In this document: one piece after another, positions 33,271 through 43,136 of the stretch
How the letters are laid out: each line of letters opens with the position of its first letter
Position numbering within the stretch: position 1 is the stretch's first letter
Assembly (NCBI RefSeq): GCF_025602895.1
Contig: NW_026516239.1
Coordinates: forward strand, 127,001-191,000
DNA length: 64,000 nt
Direction: 5' to 3'
Source of the DNA: Polychytrium aggregatum
Lineage: Eukaryota > Chytridiomycota > Chytridiomycetes > Polychytriales
The notes under the pieces: generated by a model
The model's database searches: none
What the model was told of the DNA's origin: nothing
Seen by the model: only the letters and a program-made list of their open reading frames with translations
Translations under genes and position numbers: made by a program

Positions 33271-35731
33271 CTACTCGAGCGTCATGGGCAGGAACCAGAA
33301 GGCGATGGAAATAACGATATAGGCGCCGAGAAGCATAGCACCCTCTGCACGCCGTTCACAAGCGATTCAATCCAGTTGGGTTGTCGGACCCAAGCGCATT
33401 TTCAAGTCCGAGACAATGGTGGCCACAGGTGCATCGTTTTCAGTCGAGTGTCAGCAGAGGTGACGTATACGGATCTACACAGATGCACAGCAATATCTAC
33501 GCCAGTGGCAGTAACAGCATCCGCCCACCTCGCTGTGACCCATGGCATATCTGCCGTACTTACCAAGCCAATTCGATTTGCCGTCCGAGATGAGACTGTT
33601 CACGACATAGATAGAAACAAAGATCACGGCCGTCTCGAGGATGTTGAAGCTCAGGCTCATGGGTTGATCGATGAGCCACCCGGCGAGCACACAGATGGGG
33701 GTCACAAACAGAGCGATTTGCATCGATGATCCGATGGCCACACCTGCGACATTCAAAATCAGATCCCGAAGCAGCGTAATCGAGGGAGGAAGAGGTCAGA
33801 GCCGAGACATGGAGCCGTCACAGGCGACGAGGTGCTGATGAGCGAGGCAGTCGCATTGAGCAGGCACGACTGCACTCAGATACGAATTCACAGCAGCACT
33901 TGGCAATCATCGGGGCCGCCAGCAAGACGACACGAGCACATCGTTATGGATGGCACGGCCAGCACACCCCTCCCACACACGGCCTTCGCAAGCACTCACC
34001 CAGGGACAGATCCATCTTGTTCTTAACCGCGGCGGTGACAGCGGTAACGTGCTCAGCGGCATTGCCAACAATCGGCAACAGAATGAGACCCACAAAGGTC
34101 TGGTTGAGCTTCCAGTCCTTGGAAATGAATTCGATCGATTCAACGAGATACTCGGCGCATCCGGCAATCAGGAGTGTCACAACGACCAGGAGCGCGACGG
34201 CAGCAGGGAATTTGATGCTGGCAGGCTCGTCTTCATCGTCGCCCTCGTAGAGATCAGCATGGGTCTTGAGCTGGAAGTAGAGATACAGAATGTAGATGAC
34301 CAGGAGAACAATCTGTGCACAAAAGAGCAGCCGAGGGGTTGTCGGGCCAGCCGCAGCAGCGATGGTGGATGAGTGAGTGCCCTGAAGCCATGCTGGAGTT
34401 CCTCCAGTGAACGAGGCAGGAGTCATTTCGATGCCAAGACGGTGGTGGCGGGCGCATGTTCGCCGAACAGATATAGCACACCGGCCCCGCCGGGTTCATC
34501 CACAAACATATCAAGTACATTGAGTGCATTCCCACCACACACTTCAGCGCCCAGACTTACGGCTGTGCCTCGCGACAGATCCAAGACCAGCTGTGCCGAC
34601 TCGGGTACGGACACCACCTGCTGCAGAAAGGCAGCCGGGATGATCATCGAGAACACGACGATCGACAGCAGCGACGCCGCCGTCTGGGCAGCCACCACAT
34701 TGAACTGCTGGATGTGGTAGAACCAGCCGCCGCAGTAGAAGCAGAAGCCCAGCACCAGCAGCATGTTGGAGAGAATCGAACCCAGCAGCGAGGCCTGCAC
34801 CACGCGGATGAGCCCGGCCTTGAGGGCCAGCACCGAGAGGATCTGGATATTGCATCGTTCGCGGAGCAATGGAGGGTGGTGAGTATGGACCGACGTCCCT
34901 TGCGCCGACGAGGACCGCAGTAGAACCCAAACGTACCAATTCAACCAGATTGCCAAAGGTGCAGTTCAGCAGAGCACCACTGGAGCAATACAGCCGGATA
35001 AACACAAGTCAGCATGCGGGTAGCGACTGCAGCTTGCTTCAAGCAGGCAACGCGGCATCGACACGGACATCGACAGCCAGCCGGCCGGCGAGAAAGCAGC
35101 AGGGATCAATGACCGACGACGGCTTTGCGCAACGATGCTGCATACATGGTCTGGCCGACTTTCAGGGAAATCTAGCGATCAATAGGGAGTGGCGACGGTC
35201 AGGTCCAAGAAGCGGCAGAACATGGACGGTCTCTCCTCGGCTTGCAATCTTGTTGGATATTCATATCAATTCGCTCTAGCACCTGCCACCCATGGCCATC
35301 CTAGCCAGCATCGATGCCGATCTAATCTCCACACCCATCTTCACACCACCCAGAATCGCAGCGCGCTCTCGATCGCCTCCAGCATTCATGGATCCCGGTA
35401 CGGGAAGCGGACCCATGCTACAGCATACCTCCTCGGTCGCATAGCCCAAGAGCTTGGCAAGGGGCATCAGAGCCAGAAAGTTGAACATAAACACCAGAGA
35501 TCCCGACCATTCAAAGAACCCGGCCGCTAGACCCAGCGGAACAAAGAGCAGGAGGGCATTGATGGGCGACGACCTTGAGATGATGTACAGCGACTGAGCC
35601 CAGGACGGCTCGCTGGCCTGCGTTGCATCGGGAAAAGTCCCTGGGATGATCAACGGAGTGGTCTCGTTGGTGCGCAGGGCGTTGTAGTGAACCCGCTGCC
35701 GGGTCGGAGAGAGGAGCGACTGGCCTGGCAT
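33271..35731 (-). CDS. Vacuolar Ca2+/H+ exchanger (CAX family)
   Basis: Seven exons: 35731-35429, 35171-35146 (26 nt), 34979-34937 (43 nt), 34842-34561, 34312-34000, 33743-33564 and 33344-33271, 406 residues, all phases consistent. CAX/Vcx1 proteins use the vacuolar proton gradient to move cytosolic Ca2+ into the vacuole. The two alpha-repeat signatures with the transport glutamates are present: FGNLVELI (first repeat, split by an intron) and [10 protein letters not shown] (second repeat). Other family blocks are [18 protein letters not shown] across the tiny exons, [31 protein letters not shown] (acidic loop), [12 protein letters not shown] and [19 protein letters not shown] at the end. Multiple hydrophobic segments are evident. 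The N-terminus carries [10 protein letters not shown], a typical vacuolar-exchanger lead. It ends shortly after the last membrane segment. Confidence 0.95.
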
Positions 35732-36574
35732 GGATGGCTGAGAGTTCGGCGACGATTCACAGATCTACGCTGCAAGGGAGGAAGGGAGAGCGAGGATGAG
35801 GGAAGCCGACCAGCCAGCCAGCCAGCCGGGCTTGAGAGGCGGCATCGACGCTCCCGGGTCTCGCCGTCTCCGGCGGTCTTGTCGGCGCGGGATCGCGGAG
35901 CAAGAATAGAGTTTTTGATTTAGGCGGGACATTGCCGCCAAATGGCAGAGTAGTTTCGGATGGCGGGCTGGAGGCAGATCTCGATGCGACAGGCAGAATG
36001 CGATTGATGGCATCAGCAAGGCATCAACCTGCTGTGGCGTGTATTGAACAAGAGGATCGAAGCGGATGCAATGCAGGTGTGGAAGAGTTTTGAGCGGTGG
36101 TGCGCCGCCCCAGGGGTCGCGGGGAATCCAAAATGGCGGCCGCAAACGGCCTAGACACGGGAGAGGCTATGATACTGAAGAGCAAAAAGGAAGTGATTAA
36201 GGAGGCGGCCAAAGAAGAAGACAAACCGAGTAACCGAGGCGGTGGAGGATATACATGGAGGATGGCCATGCAGCGGGGTGCAGCAGGCGAGGGGGGCCCA
36301 GACCCAGGCCCAGGCGAGCGATGCTGCGAGAGAGCAGCCAGCATGGGGGAATGGCGGGCGAGCGAGCGAGCCGTCATGGTCATGTCGGATGGCAGCAACT
36401 TGCATCAGGGCGGATGCATGGCCGTTTGCTTTGAGCACGCGACGACACATCCCGACCGAGCCACACCAGCACGCCGTGGCAGCGACGCTCATGACGACAT
36501 TGGCGAGATACCAAGCACGCCAGCGAGCCAGGGGCATCATGTGCTGCATGACGAGAGGGGTGCAGGCCGAGGGG
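35732..36574. other. Spacer between CAX 5' end and cyclin 3' end
   Basis: CAX promoter region and cyclin 3' flank, both on the minus strand. A CAGC/CCAG repeat patch lies at about 35808-35828. Open frames here are overlapping and of random-like composition; no gene supported. Confidence 0.45.
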
Positions 36575-37225
36575 CTACTGCGACGCATGTGCCATGTGGG
36601 TCGACAAGAAGTCCCACCACATGTCATAGGTGTGCTGGCCAACGGCAAACTCGTAGTCGAGGGCCATACACAGCTCTCGCTCGAGGCGATTGAGCGTCTT
36701 GAGCGGCAAGCCGGTGATCCTGGACCACACCCGCAGGGTGTATTGGCTTGCACAGTCCTCGTTGAGCTTGAAGGCCATGATGAGGGCCACGAGGAAGAGA
36801 TGCGGTTCGCAGCCAAGCGAAACCCGGAATCCGTGGTGCGTATCGGCGATCCGCTGAACGTATATCAGGGCAATCACAATCGTCGACATGGAGAGGGCAG
36901 AGTGAGTGGCTTCCAGCAGGCCGGAAATGAGTTCGCCCGAGAACCGGTGCTTGAACCGCTGCTGGGCCCGCGAGAGGCGAGCGAGGGTGGCAGCCTGAGA
37001 CTGGGCATCTTGGTGGGCATCTTGGTGGGCATCTTGGTGAGCATCTTGGTGAGCATCGGCGGTGGCCAGGGCAAGCGCTTCGTCGTCCAGGTCGCTTGAC
37101 TGGTGCAAGATTTGGTGCAGCACCGAGTTAATGATTTGGCCAAGCACATACTTGGAGGCGGCGGCGTGGTTTTCGATGACATCCATGTGTGCAGGGGCAG
37201 ACAGGATGCTGGTCTCGGGCAGCAT
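36575..37225 (-). CDS. Cyclin of the PCL/PHO80 type
   Basis: Single exon, 216 residues. Cyclins of this type bind a Pho85/Cdk5-like kinase and control phosphate response, polarity or cell cycle. After an N-terminal helix (ENHAAASKYVLGQIINSVL) and a DAHQ repeat region, the cyclin box runs from about residue 88: RFKHRFSGELISGLLEATHS, then ALIYVQRIAD, LFLVALIMAFKLNED, VWSRITGLPLKTLNRLE, and ending MALDYEFAVGQHTYDMW. The Arg/Lys and Glu expected at the kinase interface are visible (FKLNED, LERELC). The protein stops right after the cyclin box. The oddity is a 12-bp repeat (37005-37060) encoding about four DAHQ units just before the box. The exact subfamily is uncertain. Confidence 0.8.
   Translation of the reverse strand: MLPETSILSAPAHMDVIENHAAASKYVLGQIINSVLHQILHQSSDLDDEALALATADAHQDAHQDAHQDAHQDAQSQAATLARLSRAQQRFKHRFSGELISGLLEATHSALSMSTIVIALIYVQRIADTHHGFRVSLGCEPHLFLVALIMAFKLNEDCASQYTLRVWSRITGLPLKTLNRLERELCMALDYEFAVGQHTYDMWWDFLSTHMAHASQ
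37005..37060. repeat. 12-bp coding tandem repeat (DAHQ units)
   Basis: Four to five copies of GCATCTTGGTGG/A within the cyclin coding region. The unit keeps the reading frame, so copy number can change protein length without frameshift. Confidence 0.85.
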
Positions 37226-39269
37226 TGTTGGGAAGGCGTTGTCGGACGATGGTTGCTAGGGGATGTACAGACGCAGGAGAGGCGTGTCGGGCCAATGAAG
37301 CAAGATGGGAGGAAGAGCGGGCCGGATGGAGGGAGCGAGCGTGAGACGGAGCCGGAGACGAACTTTGACGACGAGAGCAACGGGTTGCTGCGGGCTGAGC
37401 GGCCAGGCTGGACCCGCCGATGTCTTTAAGACCCCCCCCCCAGACAGGGGCAGCGGGTGACCATGCCGCCCTCGAAGCTGGGATGGGGAGTGCTCGCCGC
37501 AGAGGATTGTCGCGGCAACGGGAGGGGCTTGTTGGGATGCAGATGGACCGACGGGCATGTGGAAGGAGGGCGCGTGCTCTGCCGCTGGCCGATGCAATCC
37601 CACCGACCGACCGACGCAATCCCACCGGCAGTTCCGCACAACAGCAACGCCCAGGCTGGCACGGCGACGGCTGGCCCGTGCAGCCGTGGAGTCATTGTGG
37701 CTCGATGGCCAAGACCAAGCACGAGTGCTGGCTTTGGAGGATGCGGGTGCTGCTGGGCGCAGATGCTGATATCGACCAATGCTGCAGATAGCTGATATCG
37801 GCCATTGCTGCCGATGATTGATATCGTTCAATGCAGCGGCCCACAGACACAACCGTGAATGGCCGGTGCATCAGCAGCAATGCAACAGGGTGCCAGAGGA
37901 CGGTCGGGCAGCGCAGCGGGGCGGCAATGGACCGCGGTCTGCCGACTCAGGCTCCCGGCTTGGGCGCTGGCGCGGAGGGGCCTTGTTGGTCGGGCGGTTT
38001 GGGGATGCCAGCAAGCCTGTGGAATCTTTGGCGGCACAGCTTGCTGCCACAACGACGGGGGTTGGGTGGAGGTGCACCGACAGACAATGTGCGGGTGGTT
38101 TGGTGAGGGCCGAGACGATTCGGATGGATGCTCAATCGGCGTTCGATGAGCACCCAGCAGATGCTCAGCAGATACTCTGATGTTTCGTGAATGTTCAGCC
38201 AGATGCTCGGCAGACGCTGGAGGGTGCCCGAGATGCCATCCCACCAGCCCGCGGCCTGCCAGCGCTCCTGCCTGAGCACCCTGCATGCCAAGGAGGCTTT
38301 GTCCCGGCAGGGCAGCACGACATGCCCATGTTCGGAGCAGATCGAGTGCGTGCAGAACTTGGGAATGGGAGGCGGCGAGCGCGTGCAATGTCCTTTGCCA
38401 GAGCCCGGGTGAACCCGCGGCCTCCTACTGGCTGCCGCCTGATGACTACGGGATAGGCGTCGCGGCCGCTCGTTTGCCATCGCGGCTTGGGTGTGCTCTG
38501 CGCCGAAACCTGGTTGCATCGAGCCAGCAGTGCCCGACGCCGCACCAGGCTCATGGCGACTTTGACTGGCCGAAAGTGCTTGCAGGCCGCCGCGGTCTGC
38601 GGCTCGGGGGCTGCGTCGACGGAATGGGGCGGACTGGCCGCTGTCTGCGGCGAGAACGAAGTCGCCCGCAGACGGGAGGAAAGGTTCCTCTGTGCTGGGA
38701 TGCCAGCCCGACTCTCAGTCGCACCAGCAGAGCCAGAGGGACCAGCGCCTGTTAGCCCCGCGATGTTGGCGAGGACAGAGTTGCACACTGGGCTCTGAGG
38801 ATCTTCGGGAGGGGGACTCCCAGGAGGACTCGACCACAGGCGCCATCGGCGGCAGGAACATGCTGCTTCCTTTGCGGCCCAGGGCATGGACAGACCGCAA
38901 GTCGCCTGCGTTCTCCGCCCTCACTTTCCCATCCGAGGCACTTGCCATTCCGACAGCCCTGTTCAGCTCGGCATTCTCATTCTGATGCCAGCACTTGGAC
39001 ACCAACACTTGGACACCAACACTTGGACACCAACACTTGGACACCAACACTTGGACACCAACACTTGGACACCAACACTTGGACTGCCACTGCACCGCCA
39101 CCGCCAATCGCGTGATCTTCCAGCCGGCTCCATCCACCTATCCAGCCGGCTCGAATGAGTCTTCGTGGCGCTTCTCTTTTGTTCCTCGCCCTCAGTTTGA
39201 TATTCTCGCCCTCTCGGCAGCGTCTTGCCCTTCCCCGCCCCATCGCAATCATCACCAGCAGGACCCCAA
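37226..39269. other. Long spacer without a supported gene
   Basis: About 2 kb between the divergent cyclin and E2 genes. It is GC-rich, with many overlapping random-like frames on both strands and no recognisable domain or exon pattern. Features seen are a C homopolymer at 37433-37441, GATATC-containing near-repeats at about 37768-37830, and the 14-bp minisatellite at 38991-39084. Confidence 0.5.
38991..39084. repeat. 14-bp tandem repeat
   Basis: About 6.7 near-perfect copies of ACACTTGGACACCA. It ends about 185 bp upstream of the E2 start codon, so it is in the E2 promoter or 5' UTR. Confidence 0.95.
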
Positions 39270-41129
39270 ATGGCCACGAAGCAAGCCTTCAAGCGACTCA
39301 CAAAGGAGTATCAGACCATCCAGGCAAACCCGCCTCCGTTCATCATCGCCCGCCCCCTGGAGAGCGATATCCTTGAATGGTGCGTCGTCTGCAATCCGAC
39401 ATCCTATCTCCCCCCTCCAGCATCCTATCTCGTCCACCTCCCTGCCATGTCCTGGCCGCTCTCCGGCTTTTTTTTGGCATCAATCCCGTCATCCGGCTAG
39501 CCAGCACTTGCACAAATCGCACGTCCCGACTTATCGATCTGCATCGCTTTGTTCCGGATGCAGGCACTATGTCATCACCGGTCCCAAGGGCAGCCCGTAT
39601 GAAGGTAAGATTCGCCCCAGCCATGTTTTTGCAGGCCACATTGGATTCTGGACAGGCAAATCGGCCGTGCCGCAGGCTCAACCGCCTCTATTTGGCCTCG
39701 TGTCTGACCTCGTCTCTCCCTCTGCCCTTCACTTTGCCTCGCAGGAGGTTCGTGTCCGTATGCTGCATGCGCACGGCGACCATCTGTCGTCCGCATTCTG
39801 GCTGGGGCTGGCTGGCTGCCGGCCATCCGGGCTGAATAATGTCGGGATTGGTCCGCCGCTGCGACCCCTGCCTTCGTATCTCGCATCTCATGTCCTGCAT
39901 CGCTTGTCGATCACTGCTGCAGGAGAGTACCACGGCAAGCTCATCTTTCCGAGCGATTACCCCTTCAAGCCCCCGGCTATCAAGATGGTCACCCCCAATG
40001 GTGCGTCTCTCGACCCGCTCATCGGTCTTGGCGCTCCACTGGCTTCACGTCGTTGGGAGTCCGGTATTCCTTAAAGACGGAGCCACCGCTGATCACGCTA
40101 ACCTTGACCACTGCGGGTTGATCGTCCACGGCGTGTTGCTGACTATCCGTTGGCGTGATTTTGTTTGCACAGGTCGCTTCGAGGTGAACATGAAGCTTTG
40201 TCTGTCGATGAGTGACTACCACCGTAAGCCATCCGCAGCATGTCGAGAGCAATGGGAGCCTCCAGTAGGGTCCAATACGCATCCCTGATTCTCATGCATC
40301 GCATCGCCGGCCCTGATCTGTGGACGTTCCTTTGGTCTCGGCCATCCTGTTCTACATGCGCACGCGGATTGCAGCCTCAACTTGGAATCCAGCCTGGTCT
40401 GTCTCCACCATTCTCACGGGACTGCTAAGCTTCATGGTATGTATCGGAGAGCGTCGTAAGCATCCTGCCCAAGGTTAGCGGCCATTTGCTCCCGGCTGCC
40501 CGCCGCTACATCGATATGTGGCTGTCTCTGACTTGCCATGTCTGTGATTCTGACGATCCACAGCTCGAGAACGAGTCCACCACCGGCAGCATCCGGACCA
40601 CAGCCGAAGAGAAGCGTCGGCTTGCAAAGAGCTCCCACGCCTTTAACAGAGCCAACCACAAGTTCAGAGGTGCTATTCTTGGCCAAACCCTGCGATGTTT
40701 GAGTCGGGCAGCTTGTTTCTGTTGACTCGACTCGTGCCATCAGATGTGTGCCATCAGATGTGTGCCATCAGATGCGTGCCATCGTCCCGCTCGTTTCGCT
40801 CGCTCGTCTGCACCACTCACTCAATTGTTCTGCCCACGCGCTTCTTTTGGTCCTTTCTGCTTACAGAGGTTTTTCCTGAGCTGGCGGCCAAAACTGTCGA
40901 GCAGCAGTCGCCACCACCTCCAGAGTCTGCCGTTCGGCTGCGGACGACTGCCTCCAAGCCGACTGCGGATGACGCCAAGGCTGAGATAGCACCCACTGTC
41001 GCAGCTCCCGAGAGAGGACTCGCTCAAATGGCCTGGGACAGCGTGCGATCCAACATCCTCCGGCTGATATTCGGCGGTCTCGTCATGTACATTGTGATTC
41101 TCAAAGTCATGACTCGCTTGGCTCAGTAA
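39270..41129 (+). CDS. Ubiquitin-conjugating enzyme E2 J-type (Ubc6/UBE2J2), ER tail-anchored
   Basis: Seven exons: 39270-39379, 39564-39604, 39923-40000, 40173-40223, 40375-40436, 40564-40669 and 40867-41129, 236 residues, phases consistent. UBE2J/Ubc6 enzymes sit on the ER membrane and supply ubiquitin for ER-associated degradation. Order of blocks: KQAFKRLTKEYQTIQ, PFIIARPLESDILEW, HYVITGPKGSPYEG, YHGKLIFPSDYPFKPP, MVTPNGRFEV, then the catalytic Cys in MKLCLSMSDYH, and TWNPAWSVSTILTGLLSFM. A TPNG motif replaces the canonical HPN, as is usual for this class. The tail is low complexity and ends in one hydrophobic anchor (LRLIFGGLVMYIVILKVM). Full catalytic core; should be active. Confidence 0.95.
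40737..40784. repeat. 14/15-bp tandem repeat in an E2 intron
   Basis: Three to four copies of GTGCCATCAGATGT in the last intron of the E2 gene. Confidence 0.8.
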
Positions 41130-41942
41130 CCCGTACCGCCCTCTCGCTCGGGCCACTTGCGGCCGCTGTGTTGGAATCGTCCGGCAACTCCCACCCTAAT
41201 TTATTCCTCGATGACGGCGCTTGGACGGCTTCCCTTCTCCCACTTTCGTTGGTGGCACTGGTGTCCTTCGATAGACTCGGTTTCCCTCTCCGTGTATCCC
41301 CCCCCTGCTTCTCTGTTGCCCCCATCGTCGACTTATTCCCGTGCGGCTGTCTAGTTTGATTTTGCTGGCTGATGGGGATGGACACGCCGACTGGACCGAT
41401 GGCGACAGCTCCAGGAGCGGATCAAGTGAGCAAGGATAGCGATGGATCAGCAAGTCCGGTCTCGCAAAGTGGCCCCCAGCACCATCAATAGCAAGCGGGC
41501 ACTGCTTTCTCTCTGTGGCCAACTTCCACCACCACCACCTCCTCCTTCCTGCCCTGACAGCTGGTGTCAATTGCTGTTATTGTTGCTGTTTTTTCTTCTC
41601 TTCCCTGCAGCTCGATAGACCTGGGGGCTCTGTGGGAGTTACTGCACGGATCCGCCTTCGCTGTCGAGCTGTCACTCCGCCCTCGTAAGTTGTATTTTAT
41701 CATCTCGGCATTCACAGAATGAAAACGTGATGCACCACAGCCGTAGCTCATGGGGAGGGGGCAACCAGACCCAGGGTGGATGTATTGCCGATGTAACAAC
41801 AGGAACCAGCGCGACAACGAGCTATGACAGCGAAAAAAGTGGCAATGAACAATGAACAATGAACAATGAAGAGCGATAATGGAGAATGGAGAATGGCAAT
41901 GGAGAATGGCAACGCCGACAGCATACACGACTCTGCCGCAGC
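41130..41942. other. Convergent 3' spacer with a 7-bp repeat
   Basis: Between the E2 stop (plus) and the SKP1-like stop (minus). Contains four copies of AATGAAC at about 41844-41870 followed by GGAGAAT/GGCAAT repeats to about 41910. No gene supported. Confidence 0.5.
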
Positions 41943-42545
41943 TCAGAGCTCGGCAAAGTCCATGGCAATCTCCGTCTTGAGGGCCATATCCTGAGCCGGA
42001 GACAGCCCAAACGAGACACCAAGGGGACTCGGCAGAGGCACATCTGGCTGCTCGGCCGCCAAGTTGGCCGTGCCGCTGACGCAGACCTCGAGCAGTGCCG
42101 CCATGCCGAGCTGGTTTGCTGCGGCAATGAGCTCCAGCAACTGGTTCTGGTGCTGCATCGCAAAGCGACGATCCCAGGCGGGCTGCCGGGCCAGCGTCTC
42201 GCTCTCATCGACGCTGGCACCAAGCTCATAGACCGACGCGTCGATGGTGCGGACGGGCTCGCCGTGGTGGTGGCTGTAGAACTCGATAATCTGCGGGAGA
42301 GACGAAGGGCACGAGTTGGCTTTGGCATTCCCGATATCAGCGAGACGAAGCAACGAAGCGGGACAGCAAACGACACTCACACTCTTCAAAACCGGGGCGC
42401 GGATATTTGGCAGCGACAGCGACATTGACGGAGGCTGGATCGGACGGCTGCCGAGGTCCAGCAGCGTGGCATATTCCAGGATGTCGGTTTCGACCGACAC
42501 TGTTTCGTTGTTTATCAGCGAGACGGTACACTGTGGCTTGACCAT
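41943..42545 (-). CDS. SKP1-like protein (SCF/BTB-POZ fold), divergent
   Basis: Two exons: 42545-42381 and 42290-41943, 170 residues, phase 0 junction. SKP1 bridges cullin-1 and F-box proteins in SCF ubiquitin ligases. The POZ part has CTVSLINNETVSVETDIL, PNIRAPVLKS/IIEFYSHH across the intron, then the conserved DRRFAMQHQNQLLELIAAAN and LGMAALLEVCVSGTANLA. These match VPVWDxxFLxxDQxxLxELILAANYLxIKxLLDxxCKxVANMI of SKP1. The C-terminal part is diverged: instead of the usual NIxNDFTPEEE…WCEE end that contacts F-box proteins it has FGLSPAQDMALKTEIAMDFAEL. It may be a diverged SKP1 paralogue with altered F-box choice or a related elongin-C-type adaptor. Confidence 0.75.
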   Translation of the reverse strand: MVKPQCTVSLINNETVSVETDILEYATLLDLGSRPIQPPSMSLSLPNIRAPVLKSVSVVCCPASLLRLADIGNAKANSCPSSLPQIIEFYSHHHGEPVRTIDASVYELGASVDESETLARQPAWDRRFAMQHQNQLLELIAAANQLGMAALLEVCVSGTANLAAEQPDVPLPSPLGVSFGLSPAQDMALKTEIAMDFAEL

Positions 42546-43136
42546 ACTTGGGAAGAAGAGTTATGAGACGGGCGCTTGGACAGGGGATGTTTGGACGTTT
42601 GGATAGGGATGGACGTTTGGATCGGATGGACGTTTGGATAGGGATGGGCGTTTGGACAGACCTGGCCTTTCTATACTGAGGTCGGTCGTCACCCTGACTG
42701 AGCATACATGCACCGCAGGGACGTGACCGCGCGGCTGAATGGGAGGACTCGCAGGACCGAGGTTCCGGCACAGCACCAGCCCCCGAGCAAGGATGACACA
42801 GCAGCCCAGGACATTCTCTGGCCAGCCTGCTGTGCTTTCACGAGCCAAAGCGCTCGGACCCTCCGTAGGCTCTCACTGCCGTTGCTGCTGTTGCCCGCTC
42901 AGCACCCAGGAAGCCAGTGTCCACCGCTCGCTTTCTTTGGAGGAAGTATGTCCCGGGTCATAATTGTACTTTGGGGGCGGACTATCCTCCATTCACAAGA
43001 TCTGTGTATTGCCGCCGCCGACTGCCGCCAGGCGTATGAGACATGGCGAGGGGGGAGGTGGAGGATCAGGGGCGGAGCACAATCACGGCCACATAGCCAA
43101 CTCGCCCTCGGCCCAGAATGACCAGGCTGGTTGGGT
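42546..43136. other. Spacer with tandem repeats upstream of the SKP1-like gene
   Basis: Promoter of the SKP1-like gene and 3' flank of the NEDD8-E1 gene. Degenerate copies of a GGACGTTTGGATAGGGAT unit occupy about 42590-42657. No gene supported. Confidence 0.5.
42590..42657. repeat. 17/18-bp degenerate tandem repeat
   Basis: About four copies of GGATGGACGTTTGGATA with indels, starting about 45 bp upstream of the SKP1-like ATG. Confidence 0.75.

Noticed and set aside
35200-35275. Alternative CAX exon reading IASRGETV
   Set aside because: Looks like the LSLRTGET motif but lacks a GT donor in the needed phase; the 26-nt exon ISLKVGQT fits both ends exactly.
37947-38887. Overlapping frames of 190-230 codons
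   Set aside because: Several frames on both strands are open at once with random-like, Arg/Pro/Ala-rich composition; a GC effect, not a gene.
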